A stretch of 64,000 nucleotides of DNA, taken from Crossiella sp. S99.2. GTDB lineage: Bacteria > Actinomycetota > Actinomycetes > Mycobacteriales > Pseudonocardiaceae. The notes under the pieces were generated by a model. It was not told where the DNA came from. It did no database searches and saw only the letters and a program-made list of their open reading frames with translations. Every line of letters begins with the position of its first letter. The first letter of the stretch is position 1. Shown here one piece after another: positions 6,909 to 14,833 of the stretch. The position numbers and the translations under genes were made by a program. The DNA is taken from contig NZ_JALMDK010000008.1 in the NCBI RefSeq assembly GCF_023094165.1, positions 248,001-312,000 of the forward strand, given 5' to 3'.

Positions 6909-7288
6909 GTCGACAGTCGTTCCAGCAGGCGTTCCAGGGCGCGGATGGAACTGGCCGCGACCTTGACCACCGAGCAGATGTCGCCGGTCAGCCGGACCAC
7001 CTCCAGCACCTCGGGGCAGTCGTCGAGCAGTTCGGGGTGCACGGTGATGCAGCGCGCGCCGTAACACTTCATGCGCACCAACGCGATCACCGGCCGGCCG
7101 GCGATGCTCGGGTCCACCCGGGCGTGGTACCCGGCGATCACGCCGAGCTGCTCCAGCCGCCGCACCCGCTGCGCCACGGTCGGTGGCGAGACGTGCACCC
7201 GGCGCGACAACTCGTTGTAGGACAGCCGCGCATCGGCCTGCAACGCCTCCAGCAGCGCCCAGTCGACCTTGTCTAGCTCCGAGTTCAC
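6833..7288 (-). CDS. Lrp/AsnC-family regulator, likely of kynurenine genes
   Basis: A 151-residue regulator: an N-terminal winged helix (LDKVDWALLEALQADARLSY, then LSRRVHVSPPTVAQRVRRLE) and a C-terminal RAM ligand domain (GRPVIALVRMKCYGARC, LTGDICSVVKVA). The start is GTG 7288; an earlier in-frame start would only add a non-conserved tail. It diverges from kynA. In several proteobacteria an Lrp/AsnC protein (KynR) activates kynA/kynU in response to kynurenine, so the same role is likely here. The intergenic region has two ACCGGATTCG direct repeats and an inverted ATTCCGGT as candidate sites. The 3' end overlaps the membrane protein gene by 76 nt. Confidence 0.88.
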   Translation of the reverse strand: MNSELDKVDWALLEALQADARLSYNELSRRVHVSPPTVAQRVRRLEQLGVIAGYHARVDPSIAGRPVIALVRMKCYGARCITVHPELLDDCPEVLEVVRLTGDICSVVKVAASSIRALERLLERLSTYGETSSAMVLSTPVDWRPVTEPAD

Positions 7289-7310
7289 GAACGTGAGCCT
7301 AGGCGGCCCA

Positions 7311-7366
7311 ACCGGATTCGAACGCAAGGCGCGACCACCGGATTCGCCGTCGCCGCCCATTCCGGT
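7311..7366. promoter_or_regulatory. Repeated ACCGGATTCG sites in the kynA/Lrp divergent promoter
   Basis: ACCGGATTCG occurs twice in the same orientation (7311-7320 and 7337-7346, 26 bp apart), and ATTCCGGT (7359-7366) is an inverted partial copy. Repeated half-sites on one helix face suit an octameric Lrp-type regulator. Assignment to the adjacent Lrp is inference. Confidence 0.45.
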
Positions 7367-7413
7367 TTGGCCGGGACAGCGGTGGAATTGAGGTCCACCA
7401 CGAGGGGAGGACC

Positions 7414-8253
7414 ATGACCGACACCGGCGGCTGTCCGATCATGGCGGAGCCGAAGCTGGACTTCGGCGGCACCACGCCATATGAGGACTACGTGCACGCC
7501 TCGGTGCTGCATTCCTTGCAGCAGCGCTGGTCCGCCGACCCCGGCGAGATGTCCTTCCTGGTCATCACCCAGATCATGGAACTCTACTTCGGACTGTTGT
7601 GCTTCGAGTGGCGGCAGGCGCAGACCGAGATGCGCGCCGACGACCTGGACTCCGCGGTCCGCACCCTGCACCGCAGTGTGCTGCACGTGCAGGGGCTCAA
7701 CGCGGCCTGGCGCTCGATCGCGCGGATGACCCCCGAGGAGTTCAACGCCTTCCGGGCCAACCTCGGCGAGGGCTCCGGGTTCCAGTCCGGCATGTACCGG
7801 CACGTGGAGTTCCTGCTCGGCGAGAAGTCGGCCTCACTGCTCGTGCCGCACCGGGCGGTGCCCGCGATGCACGCCGAACTGGAGGAGGCGCTGGCCCGGC
7901 CCAGCCTCTACGACGACGCGCTCGGCCTGCTGCGCCGCCGCGGCTACGACGTGCCGGCCTCGGCCCAGGACCGCGACTTCACCCAGCCCTACCAACCGGA
8001 TCCGCGGGTGGAGCAGGTCTGGACGCTGATCTACTCCGACCGCACCAAGCACCATGACGAGCAGCGGCTCGGCGAGGTGCTCACCGATATCGCCGAGGAG
8101 TTCGCGCGCTGGCGCTACGACCACCTGCTGGCCACCCGCCGCGCCATGGGCGCCAAGGTCGGCACCGGCGGCTCGGCGGGCGTGGCCTGGCTGGAGAAAC
8201 GGGTGCAGCGCACCGTTTTCCCCGAGCTGTGGACCGCGCGCAGCTACGTCTGA
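7414..8253 (+). CDS. kynA: Tryptophan 2,3-dioxygenase
   Basis: The 279-residue product is a heme tryptophan 2,3-dioxygenase, opening the indole ring of L-tryptophan to N-formylkynurenine. Visible family residues are F48 in EMSFLVITQ, the carboxylate-binding arginine R129 in GFQSGMYR, the axial heme ligand H237 in WRYDH and T251 in GTGGSAGV. The histidine that contacts the indole NH in characterised bacterial enzymes (motif FIIQHQ) is replaced by T52 here. IDO enzymes have Ser at that place and are active, so activity is plausible but kinetics may differ. ATG 7414 has GGGGAGG 5-11 nt upstream. The gene is followed 63 nt later by kynU. Confidence 0.93.
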   Translation: MTDTGGCPIMAEPKLDFGGTTPYEDYVHASVLHSLQQRWSADPGEMSFLVITQIMELYFGLLCFEWRQAQTEMRADDLDSAVRTLHRSVLHVQGLNAAWRSIARMTPEEFNAFRANLGEGSGFQSGMYRHVEFLLGEKSASLLVPHRAVPAMHAELEEALARPSLYDDALGLLRRRGYDVPASAQDRDFTQPYQPDPRVEQVWTLIYSDRTKHHDEQRLGEVLTDIAEEFARWRYDHLLATRRAMGAKVGTGGSAGVAWLEKRVQRTVFPELWTARSYV

Positions 8254-8316
8254 GGACCGCGCTGCTGTGACTGAGCGACTGTGACTGGGCGGCTGGCACT
8301 GAGGATGGAGAGCACG

Positions 8317-9486
8317 ATGAGTTTGGCCGACACCGCGAGGAAACTGGACGCGCTCGACCCGATCGCGCACTGCCGGGACGAGTTCGATCTCGACCCGGAT
8401 GTGGTCTACCTCAACGGAAACTCCCTCGGCGCGTTGCCGCGCGCGGTCGCACCACGCCTGGCCGAGGTGGTGGGACAGCAGTGGGGCCGTCGCCTGATCC
8501 GCGGCTGGGGCGAGGGCTGGTGGGGGACGCCGGAACGCCTCGGCGACCGGCTCGCCCCGCTCATCGGCAGCGCGCCGGGTCAGGTCGTGGTCGGCGACTC
8601 CACCAGCGTCAACCTGTTCAAGGCCCTGGTGGCCGCGATCCGGCTCAACCCGGGACGGCCGGAACTGCTGGTGGACGCGGCGACCTTCCCCACCGACGGC
8701 TACATCGCCGCCTCGGTGGCCCGGCTCACCGGGGTGCGGGTCCGGCCGGTGCCCATGCCCGAGGCCGCCGCCGAGATGAGCGAGCACACCGCGGTGCTGC
8801 TGGCCAACCACGTCGACTTCCGCTCCGGCGTGCTGCACGACATGGGCGCCATCACCGAGGCCGCGCACCGGGCGGGCGCGCTGGTGGTCTGGGACCTGTG
8901 CCACAGCGTCGGCGCGCTGCCGGTGGAACTGGACTCCCACCAGGTCGACCTGGCGGTCGGCTGCACCTACAAGTTCCTCAACGGCGGACCCGGCGCGCCC
9001 GCGTTCCTCTATGTGCCGCAACGCTTCCAGGACGCCTTCGACCAACCGCTGTCGGGTTGGTGCGGGCACGCCGAACCGTTCGCGATGACCCCCGACTACA
9101 CCCCCGGCGCTGGCGTGACCAGGGGCCGCACCGGCACCCCGGACATCCTGTCCATGCTGGCCCTGGACGCCGCCCTGGACGTGTGGGACAAGACCAGCAT
9201 CGCCGAGGTCCGGGCCAAGGGCCTGCGGCTGACCGACTTCTTCCTGTCCTGTGTGGACGAACTGCTCGGCGACCGGGTCACCGTGCGCACCCCGCGCGAC
9301 GCCGGCCGCGGCAACCACATCGCGCTGTCCGTGCCGGACGCCGGACAGGTGATGAAGGAACTCATCGCGCGGGAGGTCATCGGCGACTACCGGCCCCCGG
9401 ACGTGCTGCGCTTCGGGTTCGCCCCGCTGTACGTGCGCTACGCCGACGCGCTGACCGCGGTCGAGGTGATCGCCGGCGTGGTCTGA
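8317..9486 (+). CDS. kynU: Kynureninase
   Basis: The 389-residue product is a PLP-dependent kynureninase that cleaves L-kynurenine to anthranilate and L-alanine. It shows YLNGNSLGALP near residue 31, the aspartate pairing with the pyridine nitrogen in VVWDLCHSVG (D203) and the Schiff-base lysine K219 in GCTYKFLNGGPG. The C-terminal domain ends RFGFAPLYVRYADALTAVEV, as in the family. The start is ATG 8317, with GGATGGAG 6 nt upstream. It forms an operon with kynA and probably with the following methyltransferase gene. Its product is the substrate expected for the CoA ligase at the left edge of the window. Confidence 0.94.
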   Translation: MSLADTARKLDALDPIAHCRDEFDLDPDVVYLNGNSLGALPRAVAPRLAEVVGQQWGRRLIRGWGEGWWGTPERLGDRLAPLIGSAPGQVVVGDSTSVNLFKALVAAIRLNPGRPELLVDAATFPTDGYIAASVARLTGVRVRPVPMPEAAAEMSEHTAVLLANHVDFRSGVLHDMGAITEAAHRAGALVVWDLCHSVGALPVELDSHQVDLAVGCTYKFLNGGPGAPAFLYVPQRFQDAFDQPLSGWCGHAEPFAMTPDYTPGAGVTRGRTGTPDILSMLALDAALDVWDKTSIAEVRAKGLRLTDFFLSCVDELLGDRVTVRTPRDAGRGNHIALSVPDAGQVMKELIAREVIGDYRPPDVLRFGFAPLYVRYADALTAVEVIAGVV

Positions 9487-9544
9487 TTTGCCATTCCGGC
9501 AAGGAACATTGTCAGCCGGGCCGGAACAGGCGCACGGTGTCCCC

Positions 9545-10156
9545 ATGGACGAGACCTACTGGGACACCCTGTACCGGACCCGCGACCAGGTGTGGAGCGG
9601 CGCGCCCAACGGCGTGCTGGTCGTCGAGATCAGCGGCCTCGCGCCGGGCCGGGCCCTCGAAGTGGGCTGCGGGGAGGGCGCCGACGCGATCTGGCTGGCC
9701 GAACAGGGCTGGCGGGTGACCGCCGCCGACATCTCCCAGGAGGCGCTGACCAGGGCGGGCGAGGCCGCCAGGGCACGCGAGGTGACGCTGACCCTGCTGC
9801 ACTCCGATATGCCGGCCACCCCACCGCCCCCGGCCGCCTTCGACCTGGTCGCGCTGAGCTACTTCCCGCTGCACCGGGCACTGGGACCGGCCAGTCTGCG
9901 CGCGCTGGCCGAGGCGGTGGCGCCCGGCGGGACGCTGCTGGTGGTCGGCCACGACCTGGCCGCGGGGCACGACCACCAGGGCCACGACGGCACGCCGATC
10001 AGGATGGCCGACTTCTACGCGCCCGCCGACTTCGCCGAGGCGCTGGGCGAGGGCTGGACCACCCTGGTCAACGAGACCCGGCCGCGGGTGAGTCCGGCGC
10101 CGCCGGGCACGCCGCACACCCACGACACGGTCTTCCGCGCCCAGCGGCACAACTGA
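9545..10156 (+). CDS. Class I SAM-dependent methyltransferase
   Basis: A 203-residue methyltransferase with motif I LEVGCGEGADAIWLAEQG, then VTAADISQEAL and a motif IV-like FDLVALSYFPLH. The C-terminal strand region (RGDTLLVVGHD-like, actual GGTLLVVGHDLA) is normal. The substrate is not readable; TehB-like and small-molecule N/O-methyltransferases share this form. ATG 9545 lies 58 nt after kynU on the same strand, so it may be co-transcribed and could act on an aromatic amine or acid, but that is speculation. It converges on the hydrolase gene with only 9 nt between stops. Confidence 0.85.
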   Translation: MDETYWDTLYRTRDQVWSGAPNGVLVVEISGLAPGRALEVGCGEGADAIWLAEQGWRVTAADISQEALTRAGEAARAREVTLTLLHSDMPATPPPPAAFDLVALSYFPLHRALGPASLRALAEAVAPGGTLLVVGHDLAAGHDHQGHDGTPIRMADFYAPADFAEALGEGWTTLVNETRPRVSPAPPGTPHTHDTVFRAQRHN

Positions 10157-10165
10157 GTCGGCCGG

Positions 10166-10975
10166 TCAGGCCATGAGGTCGGACAAAGCGCGCAGCACCT
10201 CGGGCCAGGCCGCGGAGTCCGGGTCGATCACCCCGTAGTGGCCCTCGCCGGGGAGTTCGCGCAGCTCAGTGGGGTCGCCGGCGGCCACAGCCGCGGCCGC
10301 GTAGGAGCGGCTGACCTCCGGCGGCACCCACGGATCGGCCAGGCCCTGGAGCAGGATGCCGCGGACGCCGGTGGGCACCAGGCGGGCGGGGTCGGCGGCG
10401 GCGTAGTGCTCCCAGTGCGAGTCCGGGTGGCCGCCGAGCAGACCGGCCACCGCGCCGTCGCCGAGCTGCTCCTCGTTGGCCAGCACCAGATCCAGCACCC
10501 CGGCCAGGGACACCACGCCGCGCAGGGCCGGGCGGCGCGCCAGGTGCCAGGGGTTGTGCGCGGGCAGGCGGTGGCGGCTGGCCGACCACATGGCCAGCTG
10601 GCCGCCCGCGGAATGGCCGAGCAGAACCACCCGATCGGGATCCGCCGACGCGCCGAGCAGACCGGGCAGCGCGTCCAGCGCGGCCGCCACATCGTCCAGG
10701 GTGCCCGGCCAGCCGCCCTCGGGCTGGCCGACCCGGTTGTACTCGATGGTCGCCACCAGATAGCCCTCGTCGGCCAGGGCCGCGCACATCGGGCCGGTGT
10801 GCGTGCGGTCGTACTCGGCGAGCCAGAAACCGCCGTGCACCACCACGATCACCGGGTGCGGGCCTTCGGCCACCGGGTATCTGACATCGATCACCCGGTC
10901 CGGTCCTGGTCCGTACCGCAGCACGCGGTCAGGGGCGGGTGCCGGGCGGGTCAGCACGTCACGCGAGTCGGCCAC
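10166..10975 (-). CDS. Alpha/beta hydrolase, candidate kynurenine formamidase
   Basis: A 269-residue serine hydrolase with the oxyanion motif H47GGFW, a nucleophile elbow GHSAGG (S122), an aspartate in QGLADPWVPPE and a histidine in GEGHYGVID. HGG(F/Y)W with this spacing is the signature of alpha/beta-hydrolase arylformamidases, which hydrolyse N-formylkynurenine to kynurenine, the step missing between kynA and kynU. Esterases and lipases of the same clan also carry HGG, so the assignment rests on motif plus neighbourhood. It is on the opposite strand to kynAU and has its own promoter, which is unusual for a dedicated pathway gene. No signal peptide. Confidence 0.65.
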   Translation of the reverse strand: MADSRDVLTRPAPAPDRVLRYGPGPDRVIDVRYPVAEGPHPVIVVVHGGFWLAEYDRTHTGPMCAALADEGYLVATIEYNRVGQPEGGWPGTLDDVAAALDALPGLLGASADPDRVVLLGHSAGGQLAMWSASRHRLPAHNPWHLARRPALRGVVSLAGVLDLVLANEEQLGDGAVAGLLGGHPDSHWEHYAAADPARLVPTGVRGILLQGLADPWVPPEVSRSYAAAAVAAGDPTELRELPGEGHYGVIDPDSAAWPEVLRALSDLMA

Positions 10976-11090
10976 GCGGCGACGCTAACACCGCCGGACG
11001 GGGCAGTATGGGAGGCTGGCTTGCCCGAATCCGGGCAGGAATGTTGCTCAGTCGGACCGCGGCGGGGCAGTCTCGGGGCTGGAGGTACCT

Positions 11091-11363
11091 GTGGGCGCGC
11101 CGCCGTTGCCGGACGATCTCGTACGGCACGTGGTCGCGAGCACGGGGCTGCCACCGGCGGTCGCGGCGCGGGTGGTCAGCGATGTCCTGGGCTACTTCGC
11201 CGAACCGGTCGAGGACTACGTCCGGCGGCGGCACCGGGAACTGAAACGGCGCAACCGCCGCAACGACGACATCTGGGCGATCGTGGCGGCGGAACTGGCC
11301 GGACGGCCGGTGGCCGCGCCCGCGCTGTCCGCGCGGCAGCTGCGCCGGATCGTCTACGGCTGA
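11091..11363 (+). CDS. Small basic protein upstream of glmS
   Basis: A 90-residue protein rich in Arg and Val, starting at GTG 11091 with GGAGG 5-9 nt upstream. It has a predicted helical N-terminal part (LVRHVVASTGLPPAVAARVV) and a basic region (YVRRRHRELKRRNRRNDDIW). I recognise no family. It lies 33 nt before glmS on the same strand and is probably co-transcribed. It may bind nucleic acid given the basic patch, but nothing proves this. Confidence 0.65.
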   Translation: MGAPPLPDDLVRHVVASTGLPPAVAARVVSDVLGYFAEPVEDYVRRRHRELKRRNRRNDDIWAIVAAELAGRPVAAPALSARQLRRIVYG

Positions 11364-11396
11364 CCGGATCATCCACTGAGCAGGGAGAAACAGCGT

Positions 11397-13214
11397 ATGT
11401 GCGGACTTGTCGGTTATGTCGGACACCGGGACGCGGCCGAGGTGCTCCTGGAGGGCCTGCACCGGCTGGAGTACCGCGGCTACGACTCGACCGGGCTGGC
11501 CGTGCTGAGCAAGGGCAGGCTCAAGGTGGTCAAGGCCGCCGTGCGCGTGGCCGAACTGCGCGAACTGGTGCCGGACAAGCTCCTCGGCGGGATCGGGATC
11601 GCGCACACCCGGTGGGCCACCCACGGTGAGCCCACCGACGCCAACGCGCACCCGCACCTGGACCCCACCGGGCGGATCTCCCTGGTGCACAACGGGATCA
11701 TCGAGAACGCCGAGGTGCTGCGGGCCAAGCTGAGCGCCGAGGGCGCCGAGTTCAGCTCCGAGACCGACACCGAGGTGCTGGCCCACCTGGTCGCCCGCAG
11801 CTCGGCCGAGCGCCTGGAAGACGCGGTGCGCGAGGCCCTCTCCGAGGTCGAGGGCACCTACGGGATCGTGGTGCTCGACACCCGATTCCCGCAGGAACTG
11901 GTGGTGGCGCGGCAGGGCAGCCCGGTGGTGCTGGGCATCGGCAACGACGAGATGTTCATCGCCTCCGACGTCGCCGCGCTGGTCCGCTTCACCCAGCAGG
12001 TGGTCTACCTCGACGACGGCGAACTCGCCACCGTGCGCGCCGGGGAGTACGTGACCAGCAGGCTGGACCGTTCCGCGGTGGCCAAGACGCCGACCACGCT
12101 GGCCATGAGCATCGAGGACTACGACCGCGGCGGGCACGAGACCTTCCTGCACAAGGAGATCCACGAGCAGCCCGCCGCACTGGACCGGGCCCTGCGCGGC
12201 CGCCTGGACGAGCGCTTCAGCACCGCCCGGCTCGGCGGGGTGGGCCTGGACGCGCGCGAGGTGCGCTCGATCCGGCGGGTGAAGTTCCTGGGCAGCGGAT
12301 CCTCCTACTACGCGGGCCAGATCGGCGCGACCCTGGTCGAGGAACTCGCCCGGATCCCCGCGGACGCCGAACCGTCCTCGGAGTTCCGCTACCGCAACCC
12401 GGTGATCGACCCCGACACCCTCTACATCGCGGTCAGCCAGTCCGGCGAGACCGCCGACACCCTGGCCGCGGTGGCCGAACTCAAGCGCAAGGGCGGCCGC
12501 CTGCTCGGCGTGGTCAACGTGGTCGGCAGCGCCATCGCCCGGGAATGCGGCAGCGGGCTGTTCCTGCACGCCGGACCCGAGGTCTCGGTGGCCGCGACCA
12601 AGTCCTTCACCAACATGGCCGCCTCCTTCGCCCTGCTCGCCCTGCACCTGGGCCGGGTCCGCGACCTCAGCCTGGCCGACGGCCGCCGCCTGGTCGACGG
12701 GCTGCGCGGGCTGCCGGACCAGATCAGCGAGATCCTCGCCGCCGAGGAGGCCATCCGCGCGGTCGCGCACAAGTACGCCGACGCCCGGCACATGTTCTTC
12801 GTCGGCCGGGTGCGCGGCTTCCCGGTGGCCCGCGAGGGCGCGCAGAAGCTCAAGGAGATCTCCTACATCCACGCCGAGGCATACCAGTCGGCCGAGCTGA
12901 AGCACGGACCCCTGGCCTTGATCAACCCGGAGATGCCCTCGGTGGTGGTCATCCCCGCCGATGAGACCTTCGGCAAGAACCTGGCCACCATCGAGGAGAT
13001 CAAGGCCCGCGGCGGCCCCGTCATCGCGGTGACCAACACCGAACTGCCCGCCGGCCTGGCCGACGACGTGCTGTTCGTGCCGCGCAACGAGGTCCAGCTC
13101 GACCCGGTGCTGCTCGGCATCCCGCTACAGCTCTTCGCCCACCACATCGCGGAGAAGCTCGGCCGGGACATCGACCGCCCGCGCAACCTGGCCAAGAGCC
13201 TCACCGTGGAGTGA
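11397..13214 (+). CDS. glmS: Glutamine-fructose-6-phosphate aminotransferase (isomerizing)
   Basis: The 605-residue product makes glucosamine-6-phosphate for peptidoglycan and mycothiol precursors. The N-terminal glutaminase domain starts MCGLVGYVGHRD, giving the Cys1 nucleophile after Met removal, and contains HTRWATHGEPTDANAHPH. Two SIS sugar-isomerase domains follow (FLGSGSSYYAG, SQSGETADT; then FVGRVRGFPVAREGAQKLKE). The C-tail ends RPRNLAKSLTVE, the usual end of GlmS. The length is normal. ATG 11397 is preceded by GGGAG. A 13-bp perfect GC hairpin 15 nt after the stop serves as terminator. No glmS ribozyme is seen or expected in this phylum. Confidence 0.97.
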   Translation: MCGLVGYVGHRDAAEVLLEGLHRLEYRGYDSTGLAVLSKGRLKVVKAAVRVAELRELVPDKLLGGIGIAHTRWATHGEPTDANAHPHLDPTGRISLVHNGIIENAEVLRAKLSAEGAEFSSETDTEVLAHLVARSSAERLEDAVREALSEVEGTYGIVVLDTRFPQELVVARQGSPVVLGIGNDEMFIASDVAALVRFTQQVVYLDDGELATVRAGEYVTSRLDRSAVAKTPTTLAMSIEDYDRGGHETFLHKEIHEQPAALDRALRGRLDERFSTARLGGVGLDAREVRSIRRVKFLGSGSSYYAGQIGATLVEELARIPADAEPSSEFRYRNPVIDPDTLYIAVSQSGETADTLAAVAELKRKGGRLLGVVNVVGSAIARECGSGLFLHAGPEVSVAATKSFTNMAASFALLALHLGRVRDLSLADGRRLVDGLRGLPDQISEILAAEEAIRAVAHKYADARHMFFVGRVRGFPVAREGAQKLKEISYIHAEAYQSAELKHGPLALINPEMPSVVVIPADETFGKNLATIEEIKARGGPVIAVTNTELPAGLADDVLFVPRNEVQLDPVLLGIPLQLFAHHIAEKLGRDIDRPRNLAKSLTVE

Positions 13215-13228
13215 GCCTGCCGAGGTAC

Positions 13229-13259
13229 CCGGGCGGCGCCGATCACCGGCGCCGCCCGG
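13229..13259. terminator. Bidirectional hairpin terminator between glmS and a convergent gene
   Basis: Perfect 13-bp stem CCGGGCGGCGCCG (13229-13241) with CGGCGCCGCCCGG (13247-13259) around a 5-nt loop. There is no T-run, as usual in high-GC actinomycetes. It lies between two convergent stops and can serve both. Confidence 0.75.
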
Positions 13260-13270
13260 TCACTCGGTTC

Positions 13271-13669
13271 TCAGCCGGGCACGCCCGCGGGGGCGGCCTC
13301 CGGGACCGGCGCCGGCGCGGGCGCCTCGGGGCGGGCGCCGAAGCGGTCCACCGTCCAGCGGATCACGTTGTCCTTCAGTTCCACCCGCAGCACCACCGGC
13401 TCCGCGGACTCGCCCAGCCGGGCCAGCTGCTGCACCAGGTGCCTGCGCAGTTCGTCGACCACGGCGAAGGGCAGCGCGGCGGTCAGGGTGCGGGTCAGGC
13501 TGGAGCCGTCCGGGGCGGTGGCGGCCAGATCGGCGCGAAGGGTGACCTCGCCGGGCGCGTCCTTGCCGACCGGGTAGCCACCGAGGGCGTACACGCTCAG
13601 GCCGACCACCTGAGCGGCCCGGACCAGGTTGCCGTCGACATCGGCCAGCCACAGGTTCTGCTGCGTCAT
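13271..13669 (-). CDS. Hypothetical protein, convergent with glmS
   Basis: A 132-residue soluble protein starting MTQQNLWLADVDGNLVRAAQ. It has alternating strand-like segments (LTRTLTAALPFAVVDELRRH, VVLRVELKDNVIRWTVDRFG) and a Pro/Ala-rich tail of about 20 residues. I recognise no catalytic motif or family. It stands alone, convergent with glmS and divergent from the next gene over a 130-bp promoter region. The Pro/Ala tail is typical of flexible actinobacterial C-termini. Confidence 0.6.
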   Translation of the reverse strand: MTQQNLWLADVDGNLVRAAQVVGLSVYALGGYPVGKDAPGEVTLRADLAATAPDGSSLTRTLTAALPFAVVDELRRHLVQQLARLGESAEPVVLRVELKDNVIRWTVDRFGARPEAPAPAPVPEAAPAGVPG

Positions 13670-13799
13670 ACCCCGATCATGCCCGCTGGCGGCCCGATTC
13701 GACGCCTCGGACCCTCCCGATATGTTTTGTCAGGGGTGTGCGGCAAGCTTTCTTCCGCTGACCAAGATCATCAAGATCAACCCCCTGCTAGGAGAAGAG

Positions 13800-14519
13800 T
13801 TGTCGATTTCCCAGGCGTTGTCGGAGCAGGATCTGGACCACGTCCGCGGTGAACTCACCGAGGGACGCCTCCCGATCGTGTGGTTCACCTCCTCGGCCGT
13901 TGGCGTCGAGGAAGGTCGTTCCGGCAAGGTGCTGGCCCTGGGTGAGGAGTCGGAGGGCGACTTCATCCAGGTCCGGCCGACCGGGTCGATGGACGTGCTG
14001 TCCTTCTCACCGAGCGAAGTCACCATCACCAAGCCGTCCCGCAAACGGACGGTGACCCCAACCGAGGAGGTTCCCGTGACCACGGCAGAGGCCGAGTCCC
14101 CCAACGAGGCGCCCGCGTCCCCCGCGCAGTCGCCCGCGGCCGAGTCGTCGGCTCCGGCCGCCCCCGCGGCCGAGTCCGCCCCGCCCGTCCCCGCCGAGAA
14201 GCCCGCGGACAAGCCGAAGCCGGCCAAGCCCGCGGCCAAGAAGGCCCCGTCCGCCGGGGCAGCCGAGCTGACGGTCACCCTCACCGCCACCGCTGACGGC
14301 GAGTGGACCGTCGAGGTCGTCAGCGGCAAGAAGAAGGTCAAGCCCGCACCGGTGGCCGCGGCCAACGTGGCGAACCTGGCCGCCGAGCTGCCGGAGGAGG
14401 CGGCCGAGGCCGTCCAGTCCGTCATCGACGCCGCCCGGGAACGGCACCGCCAGCGCGTCGAGCAGCTGCAGGCCGAGCTGGCCGCCGCCCAGCAGGCCCT
14501 GGAGGAGCTGGCCGGCTGA
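13800..14519 (+). CDS. DUF6319-like protein with Ala/Pro/Lys linker
   Basis: A 239-residue three-part product. The N-terminal ~80 residues form a compact domain (LDHVRGELTEGRLPIVWFTS, FIQVRPTGSMDVLSFSPSEV), resembling the DUF6319 group found in Pseudonocardiales. Residues ~90-155 are an Ala/Pro/Lys/Glu-rich linker, and the C-terminus is a small domain (LTVTLTATADGEWTVEVVSG) followed by a coiled coil (RERHRQRVEQLQAELAAAQQ). The start is TTG 13800 with GGAGAAG upstream; no ATG/GTG is placed as well. The basic linker suggests nucleic acid or cell-envelope contact, but no function can be assigned. Confidence 0.65.
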   Translation: MSISQALSEQDLDHVRGELTEGRLPIVWFTSSAVGVEEGRSGKVLALGEESEGDFIQVRPTGSMDVLSFSPSEVTITKPSRKRTVTPTEEVPVTTAEAESPNEAPASPAQSPAAESSAPAAPAAESAPPVPAEKPADKPKPAKPAAKKAPSAGAAELTVTLTATADGEWTVEVVSGKKKVKPAPVAAANVANLAAELPEEAAEAVQSVIDAARERHRQRVEQLQAELAAAQQALEELAG

Positions 14520-14537
14520 GGCCGCTCAACCGTTCGT

Positions 14538-14572
14538 CGACGGAGCCGCGCGCCCAGCGTGCGGCTCCGTCG
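14538..14572 (+). terminator. Hairpin terminator of the DUF6319-like gene
   Basis: Perfect 12-bp stem CGACGGAGCCGC (14538-14549) with GCGGCTCCGTCG (14561-14572), loop 11 nt, 18 nt after the stop. No T-run. Confidence 0.75.
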
Positions 14573-14833
14573 TCGTTAGACCAGACGGCTGTCAAGGCCG
14601 CGCACCGCTCTGACCTGTTACTTCGTGTTTCGGCCAGGAAACTTCCGGTCGATAGGACATCAAGGCTTTAGCCGGGACGAAGTCCTGGTTGCCCTTCACC
14701 GACGCCGTGGCGCCGGTCACCGCTACCCAGTCCGAATCGGACCTAAACCTGTCGCGCGCACCACATCATTGGTTCATCGCCGCTAACGCTTAACCGCGGT
14801 GAGCCGAACTACCTGATGGAGGTGCCGCCCACC
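14573..14833. other. Non-coding stretch with a bulged hairpin
   Basis: No gene is seen in the gap 14520-14833 apart from the terminator at its start. A bulged inverted repeat runs from 14634 (CCAGGAAACTTCCGG) to 14688 (CCGGGACGAAGTCCTGG); it could be a leader or a second terminator. The rest should contain the promoter of the small gene at 14834. Confidence 0.3.

Noticed and set aside
7300..7346. A GTTCGAATCC-like string on the minus strand resembling the T-loop of a tRNA
   Set aside because: The flanking bases do not form a T-stem or acceptor stem, and no anticodon arm is found. The string belongs to the repeated ACCGGATTCG motif.
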